From Cupriavidus necator N-1 (GTDB taxonomy: Bacteria; Pseudomonadota; Gammaproteobacteria; Burkholderiales; Burkholderiaceae): a stretch of DNA of 64,000 nucleotides. Numbering within the stretch: position 1 is the first letter of the stretch; every line of letters starts with the position of its first letter. Below, one piece after another: positions 19,398 to 28,758 of the stretch. The position numbers and the translations under genes are program-made. The notes below the pieces were generated by a model that saw only the letters and a program-made list of their open reading frames with translations, was not told where the DNA came from and ran no database searches. The DNA is taken from NCBI RefSeq assembly GCF_000219215.1, contig NC_015726.1, positions 186,001 to 250,000 of the forward strand, in the 5' to 3' direction.

Positions 19398-20657
19398 TCA
19401 GGCGATCGCTTCGCGCGCCTGGGCCTCGTAGCGATGCACGGTGTGGCGCATGGCCCAGAGCAGCATCACGCCAGGCAGCGCCACCACCACCGTGCCCAGG
19501 TAGAACGGCGCCCAGCCCCAGGCCTCGACCATATAGCCCGAGGAGGGCCCCACATAGACCCGGCCCACCGACGCCAGCGCCGACAGCAGCGCGTACTGCG
19601 TGGCCGAGAACGAGCGGTTGCACAGCGTCATCAGCAGCGCGACGAAGGCCGCCGTGCCCATGCCCCCGCACAGGTTCTCGACCGCAATGGCCGTCCCCAT
19701 GGTCCACAGGTGCGGCGGCGTCACCGCCAGGATCCAGTAGCCCAGGTTCGACACCGCCTGCAGCACGCCGAACAGCATCAGCGAGCGGTACAGGCCCAGG
19801 CGCACCATCAGGGTGCCGCCGAACAGCGCGCCGATGATGGTGGCGGCCAGCCCCAGGGTCTTGTTGACGATGCCCACCTCGCCCGCCGAGAAGCCCACGC
19901 CGCGGATCAGGAAGGTGGTCGACAGGCTGCCGGCAAAGGCGTCGCCGAGCTTGTACAGCACGATCAGCAGCAGCAGCCACCACGCGCCCTGGCGGCCAAA
20001 GAAGTCGCGCAGCGGGCCGACCACCGCCTCTTCCAGCGAATGCGGCGTGCGCGCGGGCACGTCGGGCTCCGGGGCCCACAGCAGCGTGACGATGCCCACG
20101 CCCATCAGCGCCGCCATCAGCAGGTAGGTCTGCTGCCATCCGAGCACGCGGTCGGCCAGCCACAGCGCCAGGCCGCCCGAGACCAGCATCGCCAGCCGGT
20201 AGCCCAGCACCTTGACCGCTGCGCCGGCGCCGCGCTCGGCCGGGCGCAGCACGTCGGTGCTGTAGGCGTCGAAGACGATGTCCTGCGACGCCGACAGGAA
20301 GGCCACCAGCGTGGCCAGCGCCGCCAGCATCCACAGCGCCTCGCGCGGTGGGCAGAAGGCCATGCCGGCAATGCCCAGCACCAGCCCCAGCTGCGTCACC
20401 AGCAGCCAGCCGCGCCGGCGCCCCAGCAGCGGCGGCGTGTAGCGGTCCATCAGCGGCGCCCACAGGAACTTGAAGATATAGGCCTGGCCCACCAGCGAGA
20501 AGAAGCCGATGGTCTTGATATCCAGCCCCTCGACCGTCATCCATGCCTGCAAGGTGCCGGAGGTCAGCGCCAGCGGCAGCCCGGAGGCGAAGCCCAGCGC
20601 CAGCATGGCGCCGATGCGGCGGTTGCGGAAGATATCGAGATAGGTCTGGAAGGTCAT
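19398..20657 (-). CDS. ampG: AmpG-family muropeptide MFS permease
   Basis: A 419-residue major-facilitator protein with 12-14 transmembrane helices. The start MTFQTYLDIFRNRRIGAM, LGFASGLPLALTSGTLQAWM and FLWAPLMDRY are typical of AmpG, which imports anhydro-muropeptides for cell-wall recycling and indirectly controls AmpC beta-lactamase induction. Divergent from an M48 protease gene across 155 bp containing TATTAT near 20702. Confidence 0.92.
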   Translation of the reverse strand: MTFQTYLDIFRNRRIGAMLALGFASGLPLALTSGTLQAWMTVEGLDIKTIGFFSLVGQAYIFKFLWAPLMDRYTPPLLGRRRGWLLVTQLGLVLGIAGMAFCPPREALWMLAALATLVAFLSASQDIVFDAYSTDVLRPAERGAGAAVKVLGYRLAMLVSGGLALWLADRVLGWQQTYLLMAALMGVGIVTLLWAPEPDVPARTPHSLEEAVVGPLRDFFGRQGAWWLLLLIVLYKLGDAFAGSLSTTFLIRGVGFSAGEVGIVNKTLGLAATIIGALFGGTLMVRLGLYRSLMLFGVLQAVSNLGYWILAVTPPHLWTMGTAIAVENLCGGMGTAAFVALLMTLCNRSFSATQYALLSALASVGRVYVGPSSGYMVEAWGWAPFYLGTVVVALPGVMLLWAMRHTVHRYEAQAREAIA

Positions 20658-20812
20658 GAACGGGCCGGCGTGAAGCGCCGCGCGGCTGCGCGGGCGCCGT
20701 GTATTATTGCATCACCTGTTTGCCTGCCCGCCACATGTGGCACGGCAGGGCATCGTTGCCGCGGATCACCGATCCGCCTGCCTGGTCTTCCACTGCGTCC
20801 GAGGAACCGCAA

Positions 20813-21775
20813 ATGCTCCGCCGCCTGCAAGGTGTTCAGCGTCCTACCCGTGACCGTCTGGTCCGCGCGCTGGCGTTGGCCGCGGTGGCGGCGCCCATGG
20901 CTTGGTGCATGCCCGCCCAGGCGCAGGACAGCGAGGCTGGCGGCATCCGGCTGGACCGCAGCGGCTCGGCCGTGCGCAAGATCGTGCCGGTCGAGGCCAT
21001 CGAGCAGCAGGCCGCGCAGGAATACGAGCAGCTCAAGCAGGAAGCCATCGCCAAGCATGCACTGGCCGCCGCCGACAACCCGCAGCTGGTGCGCCTGCGC
21101 ACGATCGGCAAGCGGCTGCTGCCGCAGACCGCACGCTGGAACGAGCGCGCGCGGCAGTGGCAGTGGGAGATCAACCTGATCGGCTCCAGGCAGGTCAATG
21201 CGTTCTGCATGCCGGGCGGCAAGATCGCCTTCTATACCGGGTTGCTCGACCAGCTCAAGCTGACCGACGACGAGATCGCCATGGCGATGGGCCACGAGAT
21301 CGCCCACGCGCTGCAGGAGCATGCGCGCGAGCGCGCCGCCAAGTCAGAGATCACCAACCTCGGTGCCAACGTGATCTCGCAGCTGTTCGGCTTCGGCAAC
21401 CTTGGCAATATGGCGCTGGGCACCGGCGCCCACCTGCTGACGCTGCGTTTCTCGCGCGCGGATGAGTCCGAGGCGGACCTGATCGGCATGGATATCGCCG
21501 CGCGCGCCGGCTACGACCCGCGCGCGGCAGTGTCGCTGTGGCAGAAGATGGGCAAGGTGAGCCAGTCCGGCACAGAGTTCCTGTCCACGCATCCGTCCGG
21601 GCGCAGCCGCATCGCCGACCTGGAGAAGCACCTGCCGGAAGTGCTGCCGCTCTATGCGCGCGCGAGCAATACCACGGTGGACAGGCTGCCGCCATACCGC
21701 GCCAATGTGGCGAACCTGGGCGGCGCGCCGGTGGACAGCGGCGACGACGACCGGCAGAAGCCGCTGCAACGCTGA
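20813..21775 (+). CDS. periplasmic M48-family metalloprotease
   Basis: A 320-residue zinc peptidase of the LoiP/BepA type. A signal peptide ends near AQAQ (about residue 37). The zinc motif HEIAH (GHEIAHALQEH) and the downstream ligand region SRADESEADLIG are intact. The start at 20813 gives a proper signal sequence; the open frame upstream does not. Such proteases act in outer-membrane protein quality control. No TPR domain is present, unlike BepA. A bidirectional terminator follows. Confidence 0.92.
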   Translation: MLRRLQGVQRPTRDRLVRALALAAVAAPMAWCMPAQAQDSEAGGIRLDRSGSAVRKIVPVEAIEQQAAQEYEQLKQEAIAKHALAAADNPQLVRLRTIGKRLLPQTARWNERARQWQWEINLIGSRQVNAFCMPGGKIAFYTGLLDQLKLTDDEIAMAMGHEIAHALQEHARERAAKSEITNLGANVISQLFGFGNLGNMALGTGAHLLTLRFSRADESEADLIGMDIAARAGYDPRAAVSLWQKMGKVSQSGTEFLSTHPSGRSRIADLEKHLPEVLPLYARASNTTVDRLPPYRANVANLGGAPVDSGDDDRQKPLQR

Positions 21776-21795
21776 GCGGTCTGCTGACGCCAATG

Positions 21796-21821
21796 AAAAA
21801 AGCCGGCAATGCCGGCTTTTT
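21796..21821. terminator. bidirectional terminator between M48 gene and argC
   Basis: AAAAAA-GCCGGC-AT-GCCGGC-TTTTT: a 6-bp GC stem flanked by A- and T-tracts, functional in both directions for these convergent genes. Confidence 0.92.
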
Positions 21822-21845
21822 CCTCATTCGGGGCCTGCTGCCGCG

Positions 21846-22793
21846 TCAGGCGCGCAGCCCCGTGGCCTCGTCAGCGCCCACATGCACGTTCATGCATTGC
21901 ACCGCCGCGCCGGCCGCGCCCTTGCCCAGGTTGTCCAGGCGGGCCACCAGGTTCAGGCGCTCGGCATTGCCGAACACGAACAGGTCGACACGGTTGGTGT
22001 CGTTGTTGGCCTGAACGTCGAAGAAGCCGCCGTCGAGGTTGTCGGCGCTGTTGTACGGCATCACGCGCACGAACTGCTCGCCTTCATAATGCTTGCGGTA
22101 GATCTCGACGATCTGCTCGGGGCTGACCTTGCGCGCCAGCCGGTCCGTGAACACCGGCACCGTCACCGCCAGGCCCTTCAGGAAGTTGCCGACGATCGGG
22201 TTGAAGATCGGCGCCTGCGCCAGGCCGGCCTGCACGCGCATCTCGGGCAGGTGCTTGTGTTCCAGGCCCAGCGCGTACGGACGCGGGCTGTCCAGTTTCG
22301 GGTTACCGCCGGCTTCGAACTCGGCAATCATCGACTTGCCGCCGCCGCTGTAGCCGGTCAGCGAGAACGCCGAAACCGGGTAGTCGGACGGCAGCACACC
22401 GGCGTCCACCAGCGGACGCACTGCCAGCACGAAGGCGCTGGCGTGGCAGCCCGGCACCGCAATGCGCTTGCTGTCGCGGATCTTCTCGCGCTGGCCGCGC
22501 GCCAGCTCGGGCAGGCCGTAGGCCCAGCTGTCGGAGGTGCGGAACGCCGTGCTGGCGTCGATCACGCAGGTGTTCGGGTTGGTCACCAGCGACACCGCCT
22601 CGCGCGAGGCCGCATCGGGCAGGCACAGGAAGGCGACGTCGGCGGCGTTCAGGAATCGTGCTCGTTCGGCCGGGTCCTTGCGCTTGTCATCGGCAATGCG
22701 CAGCAGTTCCACGTCGGAACGGCCGGATAGATAGTCAAGCAGCCGGAGACCGGTGGTGCCTTCCTGACCATCGACGAACACTTTGAAAACCAT
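21846..22793 (-). CDS. argC: N-acetyl-gamma-glutamyl-phosphate reductase (type 2)
   Basis: A 315-residue type 2 AGPR, the short ArgC class, starting [22 protein letters not shown]. It reduces N-acetylglutamyl phosphate, the product of ArgB. The active cysteine lies in [17 protein letters not shown], and [10 protein letters not shown] is conserved. The open frame continues 23 codons upstream without homology, so 22793 is the start. No arginine-operon partner is adjacent. An MqsA antitoxin fragment sits just upstream. Confidence 0.96.
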   Translation of the reverse strand: MVFKVFVDGQEGTTGLRLLDYLSGRSDVELLRIADDKRKDPAERARFLNAADVAFLCLPDAASREAVSLVTNPNTCVIDASTAFRTSDSWAYGLPELARGQREKIRDSKRIAVPGCHASAFVLAVRPLVDAGVLPSDYPVSAFSLTGYSGGGKSMIAEFEAGGNPKLDSPRPYALGLEHKHLPEMRVQAGLAQAPIFNPIVGNFLKGLAVTVPVFTDRLARKVSPEQIVEIYRKHYEGEQFVRVMPYNSADNLDGGFFDVQANNDTNRVDLFVFGNAERLNLVARLDNLGKGAAGAAVQCMNVHVGADEATGLRA

Positions 22794-22867
22794 GGCTGAC
22801 TCACTCAATGAGGTGCGGGGAATGCGAAACGTCCCCTGCCGCATGCGATAGGGAACCTGCATTGTAG

Positions 22868-23113
22868 CGGGGATGGGGGCTGGTCGCAGGGGTTTGTACC
22901 GATGGGATTACGCTTGTCGATCCGGCCTATATCACCGGCGTTCGCAAGAAGCTCCGCCTCGACCAGCGCGAAGGCGCCGAGATCTTCGGCGGCGGGGTCA
23001 ACGCGTTCTCGCGCTACGAGACCGGCCGGACCAAGCCGCCGCTGGCGTTGGTCAAGCTGCTCAAGCTGCTTGATCGCCACCCGAAACTGCTCGAAGAGAT
23101 CCGGGCGGCGTAA
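22868..23113 (+). pseudogene. MqsA/YgiT antitoxin remnant (C-terminal HTH domain)
   Basis: An open frame of 81 codons without a usable start, preceded by an in-frame stop at 22865. It encodes LVDPAYITGVRKKLRLDQRE, then the EIFGGGVNAFSRYETG recognition region and PPLALVKLLKLLDRHP, the C-terminal HTH domain of MqsA-type antitoxins. The N-terminal zinc-binding half, with its paired CxxC motifs, is absent, as is the MqsR toxin. It probably survives as a relic; translation from an unusual start cannot be excluded. Confidence 0.75.
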
Positions 23114-23122
23114 ATGCCGTGC

Positions 23123-23899
23123 TCAGAGCGGAAAGTCGTAGTCGATCGACAGCGGCGCGTGGTCGCTGAACTTCTCGTCCTTGTAGATCGAGCACAGGTG
23201 CGCCGTGTCTGCGATCTTGGGCGTGGCCAGGTGGTAGTCGATGCGCCAGCCGACGTTCTTGGCATAGGCCTGGCCGCGGTTGCTCCACCAGGTGTACTGG
23301 TCGGGGCGCGGATCCAGCTTGCGGAACACATCGACATAGCCGTGGCTGTCGAACAGTTCACCGATCCAGGCGCGTTCTTCCGGCAGGAAGCCTGAGTTCT
23401 TCAGGTTGCCCTTCCAGTTCTTGATGTCGATTTCCTTGTGCGCAATGTTGACGTCACCGCACAGCACGATCTCGCGCCCGCTTGCCTTCAGTTGCAGAAG
23501 ATGCGGCAGGAAGGCCTCCATGAAGCGGAACTTGGCCTGCTGGCGCTCCTCGCCGCTGGAGCCGGACGGCACGTACACGGAGATTACTGCCAGGTGCGGG
23601 TACTGCACTTCCACATAGCGGCCTTCGTTGTCGAACTCGGGAATGCCGAAGCCGGTGACCACGCGCTCGGGCTGATGGCGCGTGTAGAGGCCCACGCCGC
23701 TGTAGCCCTTCTTCTCGGCATAGTGGAAATAGCCGTGGTAGCCATGTGGCGCAAGGAACGCTTCCGTCATGTCGGCGGCCTGCGCCTTCAGTTCCTGCAC
23801 GCAGACCATGTCTGCGTCCTGCTTGCCCATCCAGTCGAAAAAGCCCTTCTTCGACGCGGAGCGGATGCCGTTGAGGTTGGCGCTGATAATCCGTAACAT
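23123..23899 (-). CDS. xthA: exodeoxyribonuclease III
   Basis: A 258-residue AP endonuclease/3'-5' exonuclease of the Xth family. It starts MLRIISANLNGIRSASKKGF. Catalytic residues are visible in VCVQELKAQ (metal-binding Glu), LCGDVNIAH (Asp/Asn) and the C-terminal FSDHAPLSIDYDF (catalytic His). Divergent from pyrE with only 27 bp between the start codons, so the promoters must overlap the coding starts. The open frame runs on upstream through pyrE but that is antisense. Confidence 0.97.
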   Translation of the reverse strand: MLRIISANLNGIRSASKKGFFDWMGKQDADMVCVQELKAQAADMTEAFLAPHGYHGYFHYAEKKGYSGVGLYTRHQPERVVTGFGIPEFDNEGRYVEVQYPHLAVISVYVPSGSSGEERQQAKFRFMEAFLPHLLQLKASGREIVLCGDVNIAHKEIDIKNWKGNLKNSGFLPEERAWIGELFDSHGYVDVFRKLDPRPDQYTWWSNRGQAYAKNVGWRIDYHLATPKIADTAHLCSIYKDEKFSDHAPLSIDYDFPL

Positions 23900-23926
23900 T
23901 CGGGGAAATTTTGAATTCAGAGAGAA

Positions 23927-24613
23927 ATGATGACGCAGCAGAAACCGCCCGCGGGTGCCGATCTCAGCCAGACCTTTATCCGCTTTGCGCTCGATGCGGG
24001 CGTGCTGTCGTTTGGTGAGTTCGTCACCAAGGCCGGCCGCAAGTCGCCTTACTTCTTCAACGCCGGCCTGTTCAACCAGGGCGCGATGCTGGGCCAGGTG
24101 GCGCAATTCTATGCCAAAACGCTGCTGGCCTCGGGCGTGCAGTTCGACGTGCTGTTCGGGCCGGCCTACAAGGGCATCACGCTGGCGTCGGCCACGGCGG
24201 TGGCGCTGGCGGGCATGGGACGTGACGTCGGCTTCGCCTACAACCGCAAGGAAGCCAAGGACCACGGCGAAGGCGGCACGCTGGTCGGGGCCAAGCTGCA
24301 GGGCAAGGTGGTCATCATCGACGACGTGATTTCCGCCGGCACCTCGGTGCGCGAATCGGTCAACATGATCCGCGCCGCCGGCGCCGAGCCGGCCGCGGTC
24401 CTGATCGCACTGGACCGCATGGAAAAGAGCGGTACCGCCGAGCAGGTCGGCACCCATTCCGCCGTGCAGGACGTGCAGCGCGAATTCGGCATCCCGGTGA
24501 TCGCGATCGCCAGCCTGAAGGACCTGCTGGCTTACCTGGATGCGTCGCAGGACCCGGCGCTGGGGGCTTCGCGCGAGGCCGTGGCGGCCTATCGTCAGCG
24601 CTACGGCGTCTGA
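23927..24613 (+). CDS. pyrE: orotate phosphoribosyltransferase
   Basis: A 228-residue PRTase converting orotate and PRPP to OMP in pyrimidine synthesis. The PRPP-binding motif [14 protein letters not shown] and the [14 protein letters not shown] substrate region are intact. Two adjacent Met codons (23927 and 23930) are possible starts. A patatin gene follows after 102 bp. Confidence 0.97.
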   Translation: MMTQQKPPAGADLSQTFIRFALDAGVLSFGEFVTKAGRKSPYFFNAGLFNQGAMLGQVAQFYAKTLLASGVQFDVLFGPAYKGITLASATAVALAGMGRDVGFAYNRKEAKDHGEGGTLVGAKLQGKVVIIDDVISAGTSVRESVNMIRAAGAEPAAVLIALDRMEKSGTAEQVGTHSAVQDVQREFGIPVIAIASLKDLLAYLDASQDPALGASREAVAAYRQRYGV

Positions 24614-24715
24614 AGCCGTTGATGACAACGGGGCGCTGCCAGCCTGCGCCCTCATTCCGCACGTTCGGCGGACAGCGGACGGACGGCTGACTTTCAGACT
24701 GGGAGGGAGCGCGGC

Positions 24716-26023
24716 GTGGCGGCAAAAGAGCGGCAGGAACGGGCAGGGCGGCAGGCGGCAACGCCATCCACAACGGCGGAATCAGCCGGCAACGGCGAGT
24801 CCCTGGCCGAGCGCGGCGCGCAGGTGCTGCCGCGCAAGCCGGTGCGCCAGGCTGCCAAGGCCCCGGACCGGGCGGCGCATGAGGCCTATGCCGTGCGCGC
24901 GCTGGTGTTGCAGGGTGGCGGCGCGCTCGGGGCCTACCAGGCCGGCGTGTACCAGGGCCTTGCCGAGGGCGGGATCTACCCGAACTGGGTTGCCGGCATC
25001 TCCATCGGTGCGCTCAACGCCGCCATCATCGCCGGCAATCCGCCCCAGCGCCGCGTGGAACAGCTGTGCGCCTTCTGGGAGTACATCTGCGCGCAGCCGT
25101 GGATGCCCAGTCTGTCGCACACCTGGTTCGCCGACCATGCCGAAGGCTGGCCCGAGCCGATGCGGATCTGGTTCGATGGCCTGCATGCGGCGCGTGCCAT
25201 GCTGGAAGGCCAGCGTGGCTTCTTCCAGCCGCGCAGCTGGCCGGAGCTGATGTCGCGCTACTCGGATCCGAGCCATGCCAGCTTCTACGACACCACGCCG
25301 CTGAAGGCGACGCTGGAGCGCTTTGCCGACTTCGACCTGATCAACCACCGCCCCGACCTGATGCGCGTCTCGGTGGGGGCGGTCAATGTGCGCACCGGCA
25401 ATTTCGCCTACTTCGACAATACCCGCGACAAGCTCTGCCCCGAGCACTTCATGGCCTCGGGCGCGCTGCCGCCGGGCTTTCCGGCGGTGGAGATCGGTGG
25501 CGAGTACTACTGGGATGGCGGGCTGGTGTCGAACACACCGCTGGCCGAGGTGCTGACCGCGCAGCCGCGGCGCGACGCGCTGATCTTCCAGGTCGACCTG
25601 TGGAGCGCGCGCGGCAAGCTGCCGCACGACCTGGTCGACGTGGCCGAGCGCCAGAAGGACATCCAGTATTCCAGCCGCACGCGGGCCATTACCGATTACA
25701 TGCGCGAGCAGCAGAACCTGCGCCGCATGCTCAACGAGGTGATGGCGCTGGTACCGCCGTCAAAGCGCGACAACGCCTGGTACCGCCGCGCGGCGGAGCA
25801 GGCCTGCGACGCGCGCCGCAATGTGATCCAGCTGATCTACCGCGACAAGTCGTTCGAGAACCTGGCCAAGGACTACCAGTTCGGCGCGCTCACCATGCAT
25901 GAGCACTGGACCAGCGGGCTGGACGATATCCGCCAGACCCTGCGCCACCCGCAATGGCTGGCGATGCCCAGCCGCGAGCACCCCTTCGTCACGCACGACG
26001 TGCACCGCGGCAACGGCGGCTGA
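24716..26023 (+). CDS. patatin-like phospholipase (DUF3734 type)
   Basis: A 435-residue patatin-domain protein. The oxyanion loop is GGGALGAYQ, the nucleophile GISIG (S96) and the catalytic aspartate DGG (D267). The C-terminal half carries the DUF3734 region typical of proteobacterial patatins. The start is GTG at 24716 with a GGGAGGGAG ribosome site. The first 55 residues are charged and disordered. It is probably a cytoplasmic lipid acyl hydrolase; homologues often sit near polyhydroxybutyrate or fatty acid genes, but here it only converges with a PPK2 gene. Confidence 0.9.
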   Translation: MAAKERQERAGRQAATPSTTAESAGNGESLAERGAQVLPRKPVRQAAKAPDRAAHEAYAVRALVLQGGGALGAYQAGVYQGLAEGGIYPNWVAGISIGALNAAIIAGNPPQRRVEQLCAFWEYICAQPWMPSLSHTWFADHAEGWPEPMRIWFDGLHAARAMLEGQRGFFQPRSWPELMSRYSDPSHASFYDTTPLKATLERFADFDLINHRPDLMRVSVGAVNVRTGNFAYFDNTRDKLCPEHFMASGALPPGFPAVEIGGEYYWDGGLVSNTPLAEVLTAQPRRDALIFQVDLWSARGKLPHDLVDVAERQKDIQYSSRTRAITDYMREQQNLRRMLNEVMALVPPSKRDNAWYRRAAEQACDARRNVIQLIYRDKSFENLAKDYQFGALTMHEHWTSGLDDIRQTLRHPQWLAMPSREHPFVTHDVHRGNGG

Positions 26024-26037
26024 GGCGGCCGGGCGGC

Positions 26038-26847
26038 TCAGTCGACCTTGATCGTGGCCAGTTCCGGCCGGGCCGGCGGGTAGGCCGGCTTCAGGTCCTC
26101 GAAGACCTTGGTCAGGATCTCCGCCACCATCAGGTTGCGGTGTGTCTTGGAGTCGGCCGGCACCACGTACCACGGGCATTCGGGCGTGCTGGTCGCCATG
26201 ATGGCAGCCTCGTAGGCGTCCATGTAGGCCTTCCAGTGCTTGCGCTCGGCAAGGTCGGTGGTGTCGAACTTCCAGTGTTTCTCCGGGTCCGCCAGGCGCG
26301 CTTCGAGCCGTGCCTTCTGCTCGTCGCGGGATATATGCAGGAAGCACTTGACGATGGTGGTGCCGGTCTCGGTCAGCATCGACTCGAAGTCCCGGATCTG
26401 GCGGAAGCGCCGCTCGCACTCGGCGGCGTCGATCCAGTCGTGCACGCGCGTGATCAGCACGTCTTCATAGTGGCTGCGGTTGAAGACCACGATCTCGCCG
26501 GTCTTCGGTACCTGCAGGTGGATGCGCCACAGGTAGTCGCGCGCCAGTTCCTCGGGCGACGGGGCCTTGAAGCCCACCACGCGGATGCCCAGCGGATCGA
26601 AGCTGCGGAACACGCCGCGCACGGTGCCGTCCTTGCCGCTGGTATCCATGCCCTGCAGCACCACCAGCAGCTTGCGCCGGTGCTCGGCGTAGAAGATGTC
26701 CTGCTGCGCGTCGAGGGCGTTGCTCAGCTCGATGATGCGGGCAAGGTCTTCCTCTTTCTTGCCGCACGACAGCGGCTTGCTGCCCGGGTCGAAGTCGGCA
26801 AGGCGAAAACGCTTGCCCGAGGTGATGCGGAAATCGTCCAGCGGCAT
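26038..26847 (-). CDS. ppk2: polyphosphate kinase 2 family (polyphosphate:nucleotide phosphotransferase)
   Basis: A 269-residue one-domain PPK2. Walker A is GMDTSGKDGT, followed by the family VRGVFRSFDPLG, the Walker B-like FNRSHYEDVL and the lid region. It transfers phosphate between polyphosphate and nucleotides; class I-III preference cannot be set by eye, though the sequence resembles class III enzymes that phosphorylate AMP/ADP. It converges with the patatin gene, 14 bp apart. Confidence 0.93.
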   Translation of the reverse strand: MPLDDFRITSGKRFRLADFDPGSKPLSCGKKEEDLARIIELSNALDAQQDIFYAEHRRKLLVVLQGMDTSGKDGTVRGVFRSFDPLGIRVVGFKAPSPEELARDYLWRIHLQVPKTGEIVVFNRSHYEDVLITRVHDWIDAAECERRFRQIRDFESMLTETGTTIVKCFLHISRDEQKARLEARLADPEKHWKFDTTDLAERKHWKAYMDAYEAAIMATSTPECPWYVVPADSKTHRNLMVAEILTKVFEDLKPAYPPARPELATIKVD

Positions 26848-26955
26848 GGGCGCTCCATCGGTCTGACCAGTAAGATCAAGGGAATGGGCGCCCCCCGCCG
26901 GGGCTCCGCGACAAGGAATGCGGGGCGTGTGGAAAGGGGCGCACAGCCCCTATGG

Positions 26956-27822
26956 TCAGGCCGGCAGGGCTGCTAGGTCAATGCTGCCTTCAAACACGGT
27001 GGTGGCCGGGCCGGTCATGCGCACCGGTTCCGCACCGCCGTCCCAGGCAATGGTCAGTTCGCCGCCATGGGTATGCACCCGCACCGGTGAGTCCAGCAGG
27101 CCGCGCCGGATGCCGGCCACCACGGCCGCGCAGGCACCGGTGCCGCAAGCCAGGGTCTCGCCGGCACCGCGCTCGTAGACACGCAGCCGGATGGTGTGGC
27201 GGTCCTGCACCTGCATGAAGCCGGCATTGACGCGGTTGGGGAAGGCGGCATGGTGCTCCACCACCGGGCCGTCCTGCAGCACCGGGAAGTTCTCCACGTT
27301 GTCCACCACCTGCACCGCGTGCGGATTGCCCATCGATACCGCCGAGATCCATTCGGTGCGGCCGTTGACCTCCAGCCCGTACAGCGTGTCCGCGCCTTCC
27401 GCGCGGGTGGGCAGGCCTTCGGCACGGAACGGCACGCGCGCCGGTTCCAGTTCGGGCGCACCCATGTCCACCGTGACCTGGCCGTCGTCCTGCAGCGTCA
27501 GGGTAATGACGCCGTTCATCACCTCGACGCGCACCGAGCGCTTGTCGGTCATGCCCTTGTCGGTGACAAAGCGCACAAAGCAGCGCGCGCCGTTGCCGCA
27601 GTGCTCCACCTCGCTGCCATCGGCATTGACGATGCGGTAGCGGAAGTCGACATCGGGGCGGGACGGCTTTTCAACGATCAGGATCTGGTCCGCGCCCACG
27701 CCGAAATGCCGGCTGGCCAGCGCACGCCATTGCGCCGGAGTCAGGTCGATCTGCTGGTGGATGCCGTCGAGCACGACAAAGTCGTTGCCCGCGCCGTGCA
27801 TCTTGGTGAACTGGAGTTTCAT
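26956..27822 (-). CDS. dapF: diaminopimelate epimerase
   Basis: A 288-residue epimerase interconverting LL- and meso-diaminopimelate for lysine and peptidoglycan. Both catalytic cysteines are present, in HCGNGARC and ACGTGAC. The start [20 protein letters not shown] is the family consensus. It follows the two acyltransferase genes on the same strand after 42 bp, so it is probably the last gene of that operon, an envelope-precursor unit. Confidence 0.97.
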   Translation of the reverse strand: MKLQFTKMHGAGNDFVVLDGIHQQIDLTPAQWRALASRHFGVGADQILIVEKPSRPDVDFRYRIVNADGSEVEHCGNGARCFVRFVTDKGMTDKRSVRVEVMNGVITLTLQDDGQVTVDMGAPELEPARVPFRAEGLPTRAEGADTLYGLEVNGRTEWISAVSMGNPHAVQVVDNVENFPVLQDGPVVEHHAAFPNRVNAGFMQVQDRHTIRLRVYERGAGETLACGTGACAAVVAGIRRGLLDSPVRVHTHGGELTIAWDGGAEPVRMTGPATTVFEGSIDLAALPA

Positions 27823-27864
27823 GGTGGGGATTGTAGCTGCGCGGCGCCGGACGTGCCGGCGCGC

Positions 27865-28758
27865 TCAGTAAATCTCGGGCTCGCCCGGCAGGCGATGCTT
27901 GAAGCGCTTGTGCACCCAGTAGTACTCCGGCACGCGCGGGCGGATGCAGTCCTCGAAGAAGGCGTTCATGCGGCGCGTGTCGTCGGTGACGCTTGCGCCG
28001 GGGTAGTCTTCCCAGGGCGGCAGGATGCGCAGCACATAGCCCTGGTAGTCAGGCAGCATCTCGGTGTAGATCGGCACCACCTTGGCCCCGGTCAGGCGTG
28101 CCAGCCGCGACACCGAGGTCAGTGTCAGCGCCTGCACGCCGAAGAACGGCACGAACTCCGAGTCGCGCTCGCCGAAATCCATGTCAGCGATCAGCTGCAG
28201 CGCCTCGCCTTTCTTCAGACAGCGCAGGATGTCGCGCGCGCTGTCGTTGCGCGAGATCATGTTGGCGCCGAAGCGCCCGCGCGCGTGCTTCAGGAAGTGG
28301 TCGAACAGGTCGTTCTTCTGCCTGGTATAGAGCGACGCGCCGGAGCGGCCGAGATGCTCGCGCAGGTTGATGGTGAGCCGGATCGCGCCGGCTTCCACGC
28401 CTGACAGGTGCAGCGTGACCAGGATATGCGGGGTGCCATCCAGCGCCACCAGGTCGGCCTGGTCGTCGATCTGCACCCAGCGGCGCATCTGCGCTTCGCT
28501 GCCGGTCCAGAAGATGCCGCGCTCGGCAAAGCTGCGGAACAGGATGCGGAAGCTCTGGCGCGACAGCTCGTCGATTTCGGCCTCGGTCCGGTCCGGGAAA
28601 CACAGGCGCAGGTTGGCCTGTACCACACGGCGCCGCTCGCTCGGCACCAGGTAGAGCAGGCTTCCCAGCGCCTCGCCGAAGCGCGCGACGAACGGATATG
28701 GCAGCTTGCCCAGCACCGTCAGCAAGCCGATGCCAAGCCACGTGAACACACGGCTCAT
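27865..28758 (-). CDS. LpxL/HtrB-type lipid A acyltransferase, second copy
   Basis: A 297-residue lysophospholipid acyltransferase-family protein. An N-terminal transmembrane anchor (TWLGIGLLTVLGKLPY) leads to the LPLAT core. The usual HX4D catalytic motif is represented here by HLSGVEAG (His present, Asp replaced by Glu), which differs from the copy upstream. It probably adds a secondary acyl chain to lipid A. Its start overlaps the upstream acyltransferase stop by 4 bp. Confidence 0.88.
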   Translation of the reverse strand: MSRVFTWLGIGLLTVLGKLPYPFVARFGEALGSLLYLVPSERRRVVQANLRLCFPDRTEAEIDELSRQSFRILFRSFAERGIFWTGSEAQMRRWVQIDDQADLVALDGTPHILVTLHLSGVEAGAIRLTINLREHLGRSGASLYTRQKNDLFDHFLKHARGRFGANMISRNDSARDILRCLKKGEALQLIADMDFGERDSEFVPFFGVQALTLTSVSRLARLTGAKVVPIYTEMLPDYQGYVLRILPPWEDYPGASVTDDTRRMNAFFEDCIRPRVPEYYWVHKRFKHRLPGEPEIY

